In this document: positions 10,589 through 19,163 of the stretch, piece after piece
Layout: the number at the start of each line of letters is the position of its first letter
Position numbering within the stretch: position 1 is the stretch's first letter
NCBI RefSeq assembly: GCF_900078315.1
Contig: NZ_FKBS01000025.1
Coordinates: 583,506 to 647,505, forward strand
Direction: 5' to 3'
DNA length: 64,000 nt
Source: Bordetella ansorpii
GTDB taxonomy: Bacteria; Pseudomonadota; Gammaproteobacteria; Burkholderiales; Burkholderiaceae_B
Translations under genes and position numbers: made by a program
The notes under the pieces: model-generated
Databases searched by the model: none
What the model was told of the DNA's origin: nothing
What the model saw: the letters and a program-made list of their open reading frames with translations, nothing else

Positions 10589-11524
10589 ATGACTTCTCTT
10601 CTCTCTCCCGTCGCCGTCATCGGCGCGGGCGCCATGGGCAGCGGCATCGCCGCCCTCTTCGCGGCACGCGGCATCGACGTCGTGCTGATCGATCCCATGG
10701 AAGGCGCGCTGCCGCGCGCCGAAGCCAACATCGAACGGCAGCTCCACGTGCTGCTGGGCGGCGGCGACATCGCCCCCGCCATGCAACGCATCCGCTATGA
10801 CGCCGGCCTGGAGGCCGCCTGCAACGCGGCGCTGGTGATCGAAGCGGTGCCCGAGAAACTGGAACTCAAGCGCGACATCTTCTCGCGCCTGGACAGCCTG
10901 TGCTGCCCGGACACCATCCTGGCCACCAACACTTCGGGTCTGTCGATCAATGCCATCGCGCAGGCCGTCACGCGCCGCGACCGCTTCGTCGGCACGCACT
11001 TCTTCACCCCGGCCGATGTCATCCCCCTGGTCGAGGTCGTGCGCAATGACGGCACCGCCGACCGCACCGTCGCCCAGGTGATGGACACGCTGCGCCACGT
11101 GGGCAAGCGCCCCGTGCTGGTCAAGCGCGACATCCCCGGCTTCATCGCCAACCGCATCCAGCACGCCCTGGCCCGCGAAGCCATGTCCCTGCTGGAATCC
11201 GGCGTGGCCAGCGCCGAGGACATCGACGAAGTCGTGAAGTGGAGCCTGGGCATCCGGCTGGCCCTGTCCGGGCCGCTGGAGCAGCGCGACATGAACGGCC
11301 TGGACGTGCACCTGGCCATCGCCGAGTACCTGTACGCCGACCTGGAAAACCGCACCGAGCCCTCGGACCTGCTTCGCAACAAGGTGCGCGATGGCGAATT
11401 GGGCGCCAAGAGCGGCCAGGGTTTCTACGCCTGGGCGCCCGAACGCCGCGAACGCGTGCTGCGCGACAAGAGCGCCGCGCTGGCCGAACTGGTGCAGTGG
11501 CTCAACGAGCGTCCGCCCGCCTGA
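10589..11524 (+). CDS. 3-hydroxyacyl-CoA dehydrogenase (monofunctional)
   Basis: NAD-dependent L-3-hydroxyacyl-CoA dehydrogenase of 311 residues. The Rossmann motif GAGAMGSG is at 11-18, the catalytic-region segment GTHFFTPADVIPLVEVV is present, and a C-terminal domain ends in a GAKSGQGFYAW signature. The frame is open further upstream, but MTSLLSPVAVIGAGAMG is the natural start. The neighbours (a fatty-acid transporter, an SDR and a CoA-transferase) suggest breakdown of a hydroxy acid through CoA esters. Related enzymes include carnitine dehydrogenase and lambda-crystallin-type gulonate dehydrogenase, so the substrate is open. Confidence 0.85.
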   Translation: MTSLLSPVAVIGAGAMGSGIAALFAARGIDVVLIDPMEGALPRAEANIERQLHVLLGGGDIAPAMQRIRYDAGLEAACNAALVIEAVPEKLELKRDIFSRLDSLCCPDTILATNTSGLSINAIAQAVTRRDRFVGTHFFTPADVIPLVEVVRNDGTADRTVAQVMDTLRHVGKRPVLVKRDIPGFIANRIQHALAREAMSLLESGVASAEDIDEVVKWSLGIRLALSGPLEQRDMNGLDVHLAIAEYLYADLENRTEPSDLLRNKVRDGELGAKSGQGFYAWAPERRERVLRDKSAALAELVQWLNERPPA

Positions 11525-11628
11525 TTACCCCTTTTCGCGCAGGGCTCGCGGCGCGCCGGCAGCTCCGGATACGCCCCGCTCCCACGCATAAATAAGCCTC
11601 ACCTGATCGAGATAAGCTGGAGACACGC

Positions 11629-12960
11629 ATGAACCGCCTTGCCAATTTCTTCACGGAGCTGATGCGCAAGTATCTGCCCGACCCCTTCGTATTCGCCCTC
11701 GGCCTGACCTTGCTGTCCGTGGTGCTGGCCATGGTGGTGGAGGGCCAGGGATTCGGCGCCATCACCCGCGAATGGGGCAAGGGTTTCTGGAGCCTGCTGG
11801 CCTTCACCACGCAGATGGCCGTGATCCTGGCCATGGGCTACGTGCTGGCCACCGCGCCCCTGACCGAACGCCTGCTGGACCGCATCGTCGGCGCCGTGCA
11901 CAAGCCGCACACCGCCATCATCGTGGCCACGCTGGTGGGCTCGGTCGGCAGCTACCTGAACTGGGGCTTCGGCCTGGTGATCGGCGGCATCGTCGCCAAG
12001 AAGCTGGCCAAGCGCGTCAAGGGCGTGCACTACCCGCTGATCATCGCCGCGGCCTACAGCGGCTTCACCATGTACGGCCTGGGCCTGTCGGCCAGCATCC
12101 CGGTGCTGATCGCCACGCCGGGCCACCCGATGGCGCAGCAGATGGGCGTGATCCCGCTGTCGGAAACCATCTTCTCGCCGCCCATGCTGATCCTCAGCCT
12201 GGTCATCCTGGTGACGCTGCCGCTGCTCAACGCCTGGCTGCATCCCAAGGCCGGCCAGAAGGTGTCCGAGATCGATCCCGCCATCGACCAGGCCACGAAG
12301 GCTCCCGTCGCCGATGACGAGGATGGCCGCACGCTGGCCTCGCGCCTGAACAACAGCCGCATCCTGAGCCTGCTGATCGGCCTCTTGGGCGTGGCCTACG
12401 TGATCTTCCACATCGCCGACGGTGGTTCGCTGGACCTGAACCTCATCAACTTCGTGATCCTGTTCCTGGGCATCCTGCTGCTGGGCACGCCGGCCGCCTA
12501 CGTGGCCAAGCTGTCCGAAGGCATCAAGACCATCTCGGGCATCATCCTGCAGTACCCGTTCTACGCCGGCATCATGGCCATCATGGCGGGCTCGGGCCTG
12601 GTGAACACCATCTCGGAAGTGTTCGTCGACGTCGCCACGCCGTCCACGCTGCCTTTCTGGGGCCTCATCAGCTCGTTCGTCATCAACTTCTTCGCGCCCT
12701 CGGGCGGCGGCCACTGGGTCATCCAGGGTCCGTTCATGATCGAGGCCGCCAAGGAGATCGGCAGCCCCATCAACCAGACCGCGATGTCAGTGATGCTGGG
12801 CAACGCCTGGAACGACCTGGTGCAGCCCTTCTGGATCCTGCCCGCGCTGGCGCTGTCCAAGCTGAAGCTGCGCGACGTGATGGGCTACACCGTCATCATG
12901 ATGGTCTGGGTCGGCATCCTGCACATCGCCGCCGTCCTGATCTGGGGCCACATGGCCTGA
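11629..12960 (+). CDS. atoE: Short-chain fatty acid transporter (AtoE family)
   Basis: Inner-membrane permease of 443 residues with about 12 hydrophobic segments. It opens with MNRLANFFTELMRKYLPDPFVFA, typical of AtoE, and has the family segments SYLNWGFGLVIGG, FAPSGGGHWVIQGPF and GNAWNDLVQPFWILP. AtoE members are linked to uptake of short-chain fatty acids such as acetoacetate or butyrate. It follows the dehydrogenase by 104 bases and precedes the SDR, probably as one operon. Confidence 0.88.
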   Translation: MNRLANFFTELMRKYLPDPFVFALGLTLLSVVLAMVVEGQGFGAITREWGKGFWSLLAFTTQMAVILAMGYVLATAPLTERLLDRIVGAVHKPHTAIIVATLVGSVGSYLNWGFGLVIGGIVAKKLAKRVKGVHYPLIIAAAYSGFTMYGLGLSASIPVLIATPGHPMAQQMGVIPLSETIFSPPMLILSLVILVTLPLLNAWLHPKAGQKVSEIDPAIDQATKAPVADDEDGRTLASRLNNSRILSLLIGLLGVAYVIFHIADGGSLDLNLINFVILFLGILLLGTPAAYVAKLSEGIKTISGIILQYPFYAGIMAIMAGSGLVNTISEVFVDVATPSTLPFWGLISSFVINFFAPSGGGHWVIQGPFMIEAAKEIGSPINQTAMSVMLGNAWNDLVQPFWILPALALSKLKLRDVMGYTVIMMVWVGILHIAAVLIWGHMA

Positions 12961-12985
12961 CCGCTCGCCACAGGAACCGCCACAC

Positions 12986-13711
12986 ATGAAACCCACCGCT
13001 TATCTGGTCACCGGCGCCAGCGCCGGCATCGGCGCCGCCATCGCGCGCGCCTTGCTGGACGCGGGCCAGCGCGTGGTCAACATCGACTACCGCCTGCCCG
13101 AGCACCCGCCCGAAGGCCTGGTCTCGATCCAGGCCGACCTGACCGATCCGCAGCAGGCGCAGGCCGCCGCGCAACAGGCCGTGCAGTCGTACGCCATCGT
13201 GGGCCTGGTGAACAACGCCGGCGCCACGCGTCCCGGCACCGCCGACACGGCCACGCTGGCCGATCTCGACTACGTCGTGAACCTGCACCTGCGCACGGCC
13301 ATGATCCTGATCCAGGCCGCGCTGCCGGACATGCGCGCGGCGGGTTTCGGCCGCATCGTGAACATGTCCTCGCGCGCCGCGCTGGGCAAGCCCGAACGCG
13401 TGGTGTATTCGGCCACCAAGGCCGGCCTGATCGGCATGACGCGCACGCTGGCCATGGAGCTGGGCGGCGACGGCATCACCGTCAATGCCATCGGCCCGGG
13501 TCCCATCGCCACCGACCTGTTCATGAAGAGCAATCCGGAAGGCGCGCCGCAGACCAGGCGCATCATCGACAGCATCGTCGTCAAGCGCCTGGGCACGCCC
13601 GAGGACGTGGCGCGCGCCGCGATGTTCTTCCTGTCGCCGGACAACGGTTTCGTCACCGGGCAGGTGCTGTACGTCTGCGGCGGCACCACGCTGGGCGTGG
13701 CGCCCCTCTGA
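12986..13711 (+). CDS. SDR-family oxidoreductase
   Basis: Short-chain dehydrogenase/reductase of 241 residues. The cofactor loop TGASAGIG is at about 9-16, NNAGA near 76-80, the catalytic Ser in NMSSRAALG and YSATK supply the Ser-Tyr-Lys set, and the C-terminus ends FVTGQVLYVCGGTTLG. It resembles FabG-type 3-oxoacyl reductases or 3-hydroxybutyrate dehydrogenases. It lies 25 bases after atoE and is convergent with the IclR gene. Confidence 0.85.
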   Translation: MKPTAYLVTGASAGIGAAIARALLDAGQRVVNIDYRLPEHPPEGLVSIQADLTDPQQAQAAAQQAVQSYAIVGLVNNAGATRPGTADTATLADLDYVVNLHLRTAMILIQAALPDMRAAGFGRIVNMSSRAALGKPERVVYSATKAGLIGMTRTLAMELGGDGITVNAIGPGPIATDLFMKSNPEGAPQTRRIIDSIVVKRLGTPEDVARAAMFFLSPDNGFVTGQVLYVCGGTTLGVAPL

Positions 13712-13794
13712 TTCCGCACGCCGCCATGTCCCGCGCAACCGCCCGCCCCATGCGCCACGCCGCCCACGCGGCGCGGGCCGGCGCGCGCGCGGCG

Positions 13795-14577
13795 TCAGCG
13801 CCGCTGCAGGGCCTGGTTGATGTGCCCGGCCGCGCGCCGCAACGGCGGCAGGAAGGCATCGAGCATCTGCTCGCGCGAGTAGCGGTTGGCATGCCCGCTG
13901 ACGTTCATCGCGCCAGTCACGCGGCCGCTGCGGTCCACGATGGGCACGGCGACCGACTGCAAGCCCGGCTCCAGCTCCTGCACCACGCAGGCGTACCCCT
14001 GCTCGCGCACCTCGGCCAGCGCGCGCTTCAATGCCGCGCGGTCGGTGAGAGTGGACGGCGTGTAGGCCTGGATCTGGCTGGCATCCAGCAGGCGGTCCTG
14101 CTCGGCCTCGGGCAGGCCGGCCAGCAGCACGCGGCCCATCGACGTGGCCCAAGCGGGCAGGCGGCTGCCCACGGCCAGGTTGATGGTCATCACCTTGTGC
14201 GTGGACAGGCGCAGGATGTAGACGATGTCGGTGCCGTCCAACACCGAGACCGAGCACGACTCGCGCGTGGTCTCGGCCACTTCTTCCATGTACGGCAAGG
14301 CCAGGTCCCACAGCGGCGTGGCCGACAGGTAGGCATAGCCGAGTTCGAGAATGCGCGGCGTCAGCGCGAAGCGGCGCTCGTCGGCCTCGACATAACCCAG
14401 TTGCAACAGCGTCAGCAGGATGCGGCGCGCGCCGGCTCGCGTCAGGCCGGTGGCGGCCGCCACTTCCGACAGCGTCATCCGGGGCCGTTGCGGCCCAAAG
14501 GCGCGGATCACCGACAGGCCGCGTGCGAAGGACTGCACGTAGCTGTCACTGGGCGGCTGGTGTGCTTGCTCGTCCAT
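13795..14577 (-). CDS. IclR-family transcriptional regulator (PcaR/PobR-like)
   Basis: A 260-residue IclR regulator. The N-terminal winged helix is near residues 15-75 (FARGLSVIRAF, LSEVAAATGLTRAGARRIL), followed by a C-terminal effector domain with GRVLLAGLPEAE and TDRAALKRALAEVREQGY. That pattern is close to regulators of the beta-ketoadipate pathway, consistent with the CoA-transferase, muconolactone isomerase and enol-lactonase genes divergent from it. The start is either MDEQAH at 14577 or an ATG at 14601. Both begin just downstream of the palindrome at 14610-14643, implying autoregulation. Confidence 0.88.
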   Translation of the reverse strand: MDEQAHQPPSDSYVQSFARGLSVIRAFGPQRPRMTLSEVAAATGLTRAGARRILLTLLQLGYVEADERRFALTPRILELGYAYLSATPLWDLALPYMEEVAETTRESCSVSVLDGTDIVYILRLSTHKVMTINLAVGSRLPAWATSMGRVLLAGLPEAEQDRLLDASQIQAYTPSTLTDRAALKRALAEVREQGYACVVQELEPGLQSVAVPIVDRSGRVTGAMNVSGHANRYSREQMLDAFLPPLRRAAGHINQALQRR

Positions 14578-14609
14578 GTATTGACACCCCCTACCCGCCA
14601 TGAAACGAT

Positions 14610-14643
14610 GTTCTATAAAAGAACGAATGTTCGACTATAGAAC
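14610..14643. promoter_or_regulatory. IclR-type operator, copy 2
   Basis: GTTCTATA (14610-14617) is mirrored by TATAGAAC (14635-14642 within the element), with an inner dyad GAAC/GTTC between them. It sits between the divergent IclR gene and the CoA-transferase operon. From its second base it matches the element at 10441-10473 in length and in all the conserved blocks. Confidence 0.65.
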
Positions 14644-14673
14644 AAATAAAACATCCACCCCTCCGAGACACTC

Positions 14674-15363
14674 ATGATCTCCAAACTCGTATCAAGCACC
14701 GCCGACGCGCTCGCGGACGTGCCGGACGGCGCTACCGTCATGATCGGCGGCTTCGGCACCGCGGGCCAGCCTATGGAACTGATCGACGCCCTGCTCGAGC
14801 AAGGCGCGAAAGACCTGGTCATCATCAACAACAACGCCGGCAACGGCACCACCGGCCTGGCCGCCCTGCTGGGCGCCAACCGCGTGCGCAAGATCATCTG
14901 CTCGTTCCCCCGGCAGGCCGATTCGCAGATCTTCGACGGCCTGTACCGCAGCGGCAAGATCGAGCTGGAACTGGTGCCGCAGGGCAACCTGGCCGAGCGC
15001 ATCCGCGCCGCCGGCGCCGGCATCGGCGCGTTCTTCTCGCCCACCGGCTACGGCACGCCCCTGGCCGAAGGCAAGGAAACGCGCGAGATCAATGGCCGCC
15101 ACTACGTGCTGGAATATCCGCTGCACGCAGACTACGCGCTGATCAAGGCCGAACGGGGCGACCGCTGGGGCAATCTGGTCTACCGCAAGACCGCACGCAA
15201 CTTCGGCCCCATCATGGCCAGCGCCGCCCGCGTGGCCGTGGCGCAGGTGCGCCAGACGGTGGAACTGGGCGAGCTCGATCCCGAGGCCATCGTCACCCCC
15301 GGCATCTTCGTCCAGCGTGTCGTGCAGATCGACGCCCCGCGCGGCGTCCAGGAGCAATCATGA
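14674..15363 (+). CDS. 3-oxoacid/3-oxoadipate CoA-transferase subunit A
   Basis: Alpha subunit (229 residues) of a family I CoA-transferase that moves CoA from succinyl-CoA to a 3-oxo acid. It has the CoA-binding glycine run DGATVMIGGFGTAGQP near 20-35 and the typical NNAGNG and FSPTGYGTPLAEGKE segments. Its stop overlaps the start of the beta subunit by four bases. With catC and pcaD downstream, the 3-oxoadipate specificity (PcaI) is likely, although ScoA/AtoD-type use cannot be excluded, especially with an AtoE gene nearby. Confidence 0.9.
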   Translation: MISKLVSSTADALADVPDGATVMIGGFGTAGQPMELIDALLEQGAKDLVIINNNAGNGTTGLAALLGANRVRKIICSFPRQADSQIFDGLYRSGKIELELVPQGNLAERIRAAGAGIGAFFSPTGYGTPLAEGKETREINGRHYVLEYPLHADYALIKAERGDRWGNLVYRKTARNFGPIMASAARVAVAQVRQTVELGELDPEAIVTPGIFVQRVVQIDAPRGVQEQS

Positions 15364-16004
15364 GCAACCGTCTGAACCGCGACCAGATCGCCGCGCGCGT
15401 GGCCCGCGACATTCCCGAGGGCGCCTACGTCAACCTGGGCATCGGCCTGCCCACGCTGGTGGCCAACCACCTGCCCGCCGACCGCGAAGTGCTGCTGCAT
15501 ACCGAGAACGGCATGCTGGGCATGGGCCCCGCACCGGAAAAGGGCAAGGAAGACTACGACCTGATCAATGCCGGCAAGCAGCCCGTGACCGAGCTGCCCG
15601 GCTGCGCGTTCTTCCATCACGCCGACTCGTTCGCCATGATGCGCGGCGGCCACCTGGACATCTGCGTGCTGGGCGCCTTCCAGGTGTCGCGCCACGGCGA
15701 CCTGGCCAACTGGCATACCGGCGCGCCCGACGCGATTCCCGCCGTGGGCGGCGCGATGGACCTGGCCATCGGCGCCAAGGACGTCTACGTGATGATGGAG
15801 CTGACCACCCGCGAAGGCCAGAGCAAGCTGGTCGAGGCATGCAGCTATCCGCTGACGGGCGTACGCTGCGTGTCGCGTGTGTACACCGATATGGCCGTGT
15901 TCGACCTGCGCGGCGGCGAGATCACGGTGATCGACCTGTTCGGCGACGCCACGCCGGAAGGCTTGCTGGCGCTGACGGGCCTGCCCCTGACGTTCAAGAA
16001 CTGA
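15360..16004 (+). CDS. 3-oxoacid/3-oxoadipate CoA-transferase subunit B
   Basis: Beta subunit (214 residues) carrying the catalytic glutamate in the HTENGMLGMGP motif (E49), which forms the glutamyl-CoA intermediate. It also has NLGIGLPTLVAN and the GGHLDICVLGAFQVS segment. It is translationally coupled to subunit A through an ATGA overlap. It heads directly into the catC-pcaD genes. Confidence 0.92.
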   Translation: MSNRLNRDQIAARVARDIPEGAYVNLGIGLPTLVANHLPADREVLLHTENGMLGMGPAPEKGKEDYDLINAGKQPVTELPGCAFFHHADSFAMMRGGHLDICVLGAFQVSRHGDLANWHTGAPDAIPAVGGAMDLAIGAKDVYVMMELTTREGQSKLVEACSYPLTGVRCVSRVYTDMAVFDLRGGEITVIDLFGDATPEGLLALTGLPLTFKN

Positions 16005-16010
16005 TCCGAG

Positions 16011-16030
16011 CGGCGCCCCACGGGGCGCCG
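16011..16030 (+). other. Intra-operon GC hairpin
   Basis: A perfect 9-bp inverted repeat (CGGCGCCCC/GGGGCGCCG) with a 2-base centre lies between the CoA-transferase beta gene and catC. It has no T-run, so it is more likely an RNA-stabilising or attenuating hairpin than a full terminator. Confidence 0.3.
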
Positions 16031-16051
16031 CGCCTCTTCTGGAGACTTCCC

Positions 16052-16327
16052 ATGCTGTATATGGTGCAAATGCAGGTCAACCTGCCGCACGACCTGCCCA
16101 CTGAAAAAGCCGACCGCCTGAAGGCCGACGAGAAGGCCCTGGCGCAGAAGCTGCAACGCGAAGGCAAGTGGGTACACCTGTGGCGCGTGGCGGGCCGCTA
16201 CGCCAACGTCAGCGTGTTCGACGTGGCCGACCACGACGAACTGAACACCCTGCTGTTCTCGCTGCCGCTGTTCCCGTACATGGACGTGCAGGTGACCGCC
16301 CTGGCGCGTCACGGCTCGGCCATCTGA
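16052..16327 (+). CDS. catC: Muconolactone delta-isomerase
   Basis: A 91-residue protein of the CatC family, which converts muconolactone to 3-oxoadipate enol-lactone in the catechol branch. The start is MLYMVQMQVNLPHDLP, with the family LQREGKWVHLWRVAGRYANVSVF core and a LPLFPYMDVQVTALARHGS end. The ATG at 16052 has a GGAGAC ribosome site. The catechol dioxygenase and muconate cycloisomerase that should precede it are not in the window. Confidence 0.9.
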   Translation: MLYMVQMQVNLPHDLPTEKADRLKADEKALAQKLQREGKWVHLWRVAGRYANVSVFDVADHDELNTLLFSLPLFPYMDVQVTALARHGSAI

Positions 16328-16342
16328 TCCCGGGGGTCCGCC

Positions 16343-16639
16343 ATGCCCTTCATCATCGAAACCTTCGACAAGCCAGACCACCAGGCCGTGCGCCAGCAGC
16401 ATCGTCCGGAACACCTGAAGTTCCTGGACGAGAACAAGCATCTGCTGCTGGCCTGCGGCGCCAAGCTGAACGACGACGGCAGCGATGCCGGCGGCGGCCT
16501 GTACGTGGTGGCGCTGGACACGCGCGAGCAAGCCGAGCGCTTCATCGCCGCCGATCCCTTCCACAAGGCCGGCCTGTTCGAGCGGGTCACGCTGACCCGC
16601 TGGCGCAAGGCCTACGTCGACGGCACGTCCTATCTGTAG
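16343..16639 (+). CDS. YciI-family protein
   Basis: A 98-residue YciI-like ferredoxin-fold protein. It has the family features: HLKFLDENKHLLLACGA in the first half, then AERFIAADPFHKAGLFERVTLTRW. YciI relatives occur as small accessory enzymes in aromatic catabolic operons, including dehydrochlorinase-like and muconolactone-isomerase-like folds. It lies 15 bases after catC, so it probably belongs to the same pathway; its reaction is unknown. Confidence 0.8.
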   Translation: MPFIIETFDKPDHQAVRQQHRPEHLKFLDENKHLLLACGAKLNDDGSDAGGGLYVVALDTREQAERFIAADPFHKAGLFERVTLTRWRKAYVDGTSYL

Positions 16640-16770
16640 AGCGAGGACGGCGCACTGACCCCTGACACGCCGGCACGGCGATACGTGCTGGCCAATGGCG
16701 CGGCACGCCGCCTCTTTTCATCCGTGCGGGGCTGCGCGCCCCGCCCCTGATTCACGCGAGCTTTTTCACC

Positions 16771-17553
16771 ATGCCCTACGCCAAACTCAGCCACGCCACG
16801 CTGTATTACGTGATCGACGGCGCCGACGACGCCCCCGCGCTGGTGCTGTCCAACTCCCTGGGATCCAGCGCCGACATGTGGTCGCAGCAGATCCCCGAGC
16901 TGGCCAGGCATTTCCGCGTGCTGCGCTACGACACGCGCGGCCACGGCCGCTCGTCCGTACCCGACGGCGAATACACGTTCGACGCACTGGCCGAGGACGT
17001 GCGCGAGCTGATGGACCACGTCGGCATCGAACGCGCCCATTTCTGCGGCCTGTCGATGGGTGGTCCGACCGGCATGACGCTGGCGCTGAAGCACCCGCAG
17101 CGCGTGGACCGGCTGGTGCTGTGCAACACGGCCGCGCGCCTGGGCTCGGTGGAAAGCTGGAGCACGCGCATGACCGCCGTCGCGCAGGACAGCGTGTCGA
17201 ACATGGCGCCCGCGCTGGTCGAACGCTGGCTGACGCCCGCCTACCGCGCCGCGCAGCCCGGCCTGACGCAGGTGCTGGTCGACATGCTGCGCCGCACGCC
17301 GGACGCCGGCTACATCGCCAATTGCGCCGCGCTGCGCGACAATGACCTGCGCGAGCAGGCGCAGGCCATCCGCGCGCGTACCCTGGTCATCGCCAGCACG
17401 CACGACATGGCCGCCACGCCGCAGCAGGGCCGCGAACTGGCCGGCTCCATCACCGGCGCGCGTTACCTGGAACTGGACACCTCGCACATCTCGAACTGGG
17501 AACAGCCCGAAGCCTTCACGCGCGCCGTGCTGGATTTCCTGCAGGAGGACTGA
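16771..17553 (+). CDS. pcaD: 3-oxoadipate enol-lactonase
   Basis: Alpha/beta hydrolase of 260 residues that hydrolyses 3-oxoadipate enol-lactone to 3-oxoadipate. The nucleophile elbow is CGLSMGG (S95), an oxyanion segment LSNSLGSSADMW lies near 26-37, and the catalytic His is in LDTSHISNWEQPEAF. The family motif RYDTRGHGRSS is at 52-62. It follows catC/yciI after a 131-base gap and precedes the cyclase gene by 5 bases. Its product would be the substrate of the upstream CoA-transferase. Confidence 0.92.
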   Translation: MPYAKLSHATLYYVIDGADDAPALVLSNSLGSSADMWSQQIPELARHFRVLRYDTRGHGRSSVPDGEYTFDALAEDVRELMDHVGIERAHFCGLSMGGPTGMTLALKHPQRVDRLVLCNTAARLGSVESWSTRMTAVAQDSVSNMAPALVERWLTPAYRAAQPGLTQVLVDMLRRTPDAGYIANCAALRDNDLREQAQAIRARTLVIASTHDMAATPQQGRELAGSITGARYLELDTSHISNWEQPEAFTRAVLDFLQED

Positions 17554-17558
17554 CCGCC

Positions 17559-18599
17559 ATGCAACGCTGGAAGCAACGGCCGGAAGGCTCGAACTGGGGC
17601 GATTTCGGACCGGACGACCAATTGGGCCGCCTGAACCTGATCCAGGAAGCGCAAGTGCTGAACGGCGCGCGCGAGATCCGCGCGGGCAAGACGTTCTGCC
17701 TGTCGCTGCCGTTGAACCTGCCGGGCGGCAACGTACTGAACCCGCGCCGCCATCCGCCGCAACTGAGCCCCACCCGCCTGCAAGACACGCCTTACCTGAA
17801 CTTTCCGCTGCGCAACATCAATCCCGATGCGGTCGACGTGCTCAGCGACGACCAGGTGCTGCTGTCCACGCAGTATTCGACGCAGTGGGATTCGCTGGCG
17901 CACGTGGGCGCGCTGTTCGACGCCGATGGCGACGGGACGGCCGAACTCTGCTATTACAACGGCTTTCGGGCGGGGGTGGACGTGGTCGGCCCCGCCGACG
18001 GCGACCATACCGGCTGCGGCTGCAACAGCGGCGGCCCATCCGCCGCACTGCGCCTGGGCGTGGAAAACCTGGCCGAGAAAGGCATGCAGGGCCGCGGCGT
18101 GCTGATCGACCTGGCGCGCCACTTCGGCACCGGCCGCACCCTGATCGGCCTGCGCGAGCTGCAGCAGGCGATGGACGCGGACGGCATCCAGGTCGAATCC
18201 GGCGACATGCTGTGCCTGCGCACCGGCTACGCCGAGAAAGTGGTCGAAATGAACGGCAAACCCGACGGCGACGTGCTGCATCGCTATGGCGCGGCCCTCG
18301 ACGGCACCGATGCGGCGCTGCTGCAGTGGATCACCGACAGCGGCATCGCGGCGCTGTGCGCGGACAACTATGCGGTGGAAGCCTATCCCTCGCGCGCCAC
18401 CAGCGGGCAGCGCCCGATGCTGCCGCTGCATCACCACTGCCTGTTCAAGCTGGGCCTGCCGCTGGCCGAGCTCTGGTACATGAAGGACCTGGCCGAGTGG
18501 CTGCACGCCAACGGCCGCCATCGCTTCATGCTGACCGCGCCCCCGCTGCGGCTGCCGCACGCCATCGGCTCGCCGGCCACGCCCATCGCGACGGTCTGA
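17559..18599 (+). CDS. Cyclase family protein (kynurenine formamidase-like metal hydrolase)
   Basis: A 346-residue member of the cyclase/KynB-like metal-dependent hydrolase superfamily. The metal-binding region reads STQWDSLAHVG, the form seen in the longer members of the family, followed by the GRGVLIDLARHFG segment. Members hydrolyse amide or ester bonds of small aromatic or cyclic substrates. It begins 5 bases after pcaD, so it is in the same operon, possibly opening an upstream ring or lactone. The exact substrate cannot be read from sequence. Confidence 0.82.
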   Translation: MQRWKQRPEGSNWGDFGPDDQLGRLNLIQEAQVLNGAREIRAGKTFCLSLPLNLPGGNVLNPRRHPPQLSPTRLQDTPYLNFPLRNINPDAVDVLSDDQVLLSTQYSTQWDSLAHVGALFDADGDGTAELCYYNGFRAGVDVVGPADGDHTGCGCNSGGPSAALRLGVENLAEKGMQGRGVLIDLARHFGTGRTLIGLRELQQAMDADGIQVESGDMLCLRTGYAEKVVEMNGKPDGDVLHRYGAALDGTDAALLQWITDSGIAALCADNYAVEAYPSRATSGQRPMLPLHHHCLFKLGLPLAELWYMKDLAEWLHANGRHRFMLTAPPLRLPHAIGSPATPIATV

Positions 18600-18782
18600 C
18601 AGTGGCCGGCGGCGCGTCGTTGCGGCGGCCCGGCAAGACAGCCCTCTTTCCGGCGTCGTCGCGGCGCCACGGGCCGGGCCCGACGCGCCATAAACAAACC
18701 GACACGACTGCGCACCGCGCTGTCACATCTGCCCGCTTATGGTGATGGGCATCGGCGCCGCGCGCCGCTTTCGGAGTCGCCC

Positions 18783-19118
18783 ATGAAAATGCGAATCGCC
18801 GCCTTGCTGCTGGCCCTGGCCGCCGGCTCGGCCACTGCCCAAAGCCTGTCCTACGGCGTCTCGGTATCCAATCTGCAAGCCACCCGCGACACCACGATGG
18901 GCCAGACCACCATCACCGGCACGGTCACCAACAACGGCGACAAGCTGCTGCCGTCGCCCTCCATTGTCTTCGCGTTGTACGACGCCAATGGCGCCGAAAT
19001 CGGCCGCGTCTCGCAACGCGCCGAGGCGCCGCTGCCGCCGGGTGCGTCGTGGCAACTGCTGGCGACCACCCCGCAGACCTTCAGCCGCTTCACGGCGGTG
19101 GACGTCAAGGCCGAATGA
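18783..19118 (+). CDS. FxLYD-domain exported protein
   Basis: A 111-residue exported protein. A signal peptide covers the first 20 residues (cleavage likely after ATA). The mature part is an immunoglobulin-like FxLYD-type domain: ISNLQATRDT-like start, TGTVTNNGDKLLPSPSIVFALYDANGAEIGR, then LPPGASWQL. Such domains are found in small envelope proteins of unknown role. The gene stands alone and converges with the PsiF gene. Confidence 0.75.
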   Translation: MKMRIAALLLALAAGSATAQSLSYGVSVSNLQATRDTTMGQTTITGTVTNNGDKLLPSPSIVFALYDANGAEIGRVSQRAEAPLPPGASWQLLATTPQTFSRFTAVDVKAE

Positions 19119-19126
19119 CGGCGGGC

Positions 19127-19153
19127 GCCATGCCGGCCTTGCACCGGCATGGC
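19127..19153. terminator. Bidirectional terminator-like hairpin
   Basis: A perfect 10-bp inverted repeat (GCCATGCCGG/CCGGCATGGC, 7-nt loop) lies exactly in the 45-bp gap between two convergent genes. It has no strong T-run. Confidence 0.5.
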
Positions 19154-19163
19154 GACGCGATCA

